Below, one piece after another: positions 63,712-64,000 of a stretch of 64,000 nt of DNA (the first letter of the stretch is position 1; every line of letters starts with the position of its first letter). Position numbers and translations under genes: made by a program. The stretch spans positions 3,658,001-3,722,000 of the forward strand of contig NZ_WFKL01000001.1 in the NCBI RefSeq assembly GCF_009208105.1, given 5' to 3'. Origin of the DNA: Rouxiella sp. S1S-2 (GTDB lineage: Bacteria; Pseudomonadota; Gammaproteobacteria; Enterobacterales; Enterobacteriaceae). A model generated the notes under the pieces. That model saw nothing but the letters and a program-made list of their open reading frames with translations, was not told the origin of the DNA and did no database searches.

Positions 63712-64000
63712 CTATTCACCGCGCCATACTTCAGCCCCTTGTTTGTAGGTTGCCACCAGTTGAAGCGTATTCCCCTCCCCTGACCGTAACATAATGGCAT
63801 CCAACGGCGCACCGACTGCAAGCCCCTGTTGAACGGGCAGATTCAGGCTTAATGCCGGACGAATTGAAGCCATATCAATCGCCTCCGCCAAGGGAACAAT
63901 CGCGTTTTTAACCAGTGTATTGACGCCGTGCAATAACCCCTGCACCGATCCAGCCAGCAGCGCGGGATTATTTGCCATCGACAGCCTGCCTTCGGCACTT
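63712..64000 (-). CDS. N-acetylglucosamine-6-phosphate deacetylase-like amidohydrolase, C-terminal part
   Basis: About 96 C-terminal codons are present; the frame stays open past the window end with EGRLSMANNPALLAGSVQ just before the edge, so the ATG at 63976-63978 is internal. The part seen has the NagA-type end: L-A-G-S-x-x-x-L, then AIDMASIRPALSLNL and the PLDAIML strand and VATYKQGAEVWRGE tail. The metal-binding part is outside. It precedes the ROK gene by about 50 nt and is probably cotranscribed with it. Confidence 0.75.
   Translation of the reverse strand, partial: SAEGRLSMANNPALLAGSVQGLLHGVNTLVKNAIVPLAEAIDMASIRPALSLNLPVQQGLAVGAPLDAIMLRSGEGNTLQLVATYKQGAEVWRGE

Noticed and set aside
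1..64000. tRNA, rRNA, CRISPR arrays and intact insertion sequences
   Set aside because: I looked for cloverleaf-type inverted repeats with CCA ends, regularly spaced direct repeats, and transposase frames with terminal repeats and found none. A short or divergent element could be missed by eye.

Overview
The window looks like chromosomal DNA of an enterobacterium (Enterobacterales). Several genes are close relatives of Escherichia/Salmonella proteins recalled from memory: prpR/prpB/prpC, deoK/deoP/deoX, sbcB, puuP/puuA/puuD, lysP, yeiE, yeiH, nfo, fruB/fruK/fruA, setB and ada. The order lysP-yeiE-yeiH-nfo and fruA-fruK-fruB-setB follows E. coli, but the DNA between these blocks is different. 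That suggests a relative outside Escherichia, possibly the Serratia/Rahnella/Rouxiella group; this is inference. No rRNA, tRNA, CRISPR array or intact insertion sequence was seen.

Layout. 1-3.4 kb: propionate (2-methylcitrate) genes prpC (cut by the edge) and prpB behind a clear sigma-54 promoter, with divergent prpR. 3.4-6.7 kb: a deoxyribose operon deoK-deoP-deoX. 7.1-9.3 kb: a flavin oxidoreductase-like gene, an acetyltransferase and a Fur-boxed exported esterase. 9.4-17.4 kb: a peptide-type ABC importer cotranscribed with a metallophosphoesterase and divergent from a HAD phosphatase and an RpiR-type regulator. 17.4-20 kb: NmrA-like reductase with HxlR regulator, then a ParD-like/methionine aminopeptidase pair. 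20.2-25.9 kb: a second complete peptide-type ABC importer. 25.9-29.4 kb: SDR, ada with an overlapping PEP-mutase-like gene, and a thymidylate-kinase-like gene. 29.6-31.3 kb: integrase scrap and sbcB. 31.4-36 kb: putrescine genes puuP, puuA and divergent puuD with PuuR-like boxes but no puuR. 36-38.7 kb: a RES/Xre toxin-antitoxin pair, and a LysR regulator divergent from a peroxiredoxin-like gene. 38.9-43.5 kb: a sugar ABC ATPase/permease pair and an iron-siderophore ABC ATPase/permease pair, both lacking a binding protein. 43.6-48.5 kb: lysP-yeiE-yeiH-nfo. 48.8-56.9 kb: an accessory segment. 57-62.4 kb: fruBKA and setB. 62.5-64 kb: a ROK repressor and the 3' end of an N-acetylglucosamine-6-phosphate deacetylase-like gene.

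The most unusual object is the 2157-residue protein encoded on the minus strand at 50089-56562. It has no signal peptide, several hydrophobic helices, an internal helical duplication, and near its C-terminus a domain with Asp1838, His1900 and Cys1945 in the arrangement of the self-cleaving cysteine protease domain (peptidase family C80) of large clostridial toxins and MARTX toxins. A second degenerate copy of the His-Gly/strand pattern sits just before it. It reads as an undescribed large toxin or effector inserted in the nfo-fru interval, beside a broken vapC, an orphan P-loop kinase and a DUF1471 protein without a signal peptide.

How the genes work together: most of the window is carbon and nitrogen scavenging (propionate, deoxyribose, putrescine, lysine, fructose, peptides, amino sugars), with iron uptake linked by Fur-like boxes and with stress or repair functions (ada, sbcB, nfo, peroxiredoxin). 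Start sites were revised for several genes using Shine-Dalgarno position, overlap with the preceding gene and family length.
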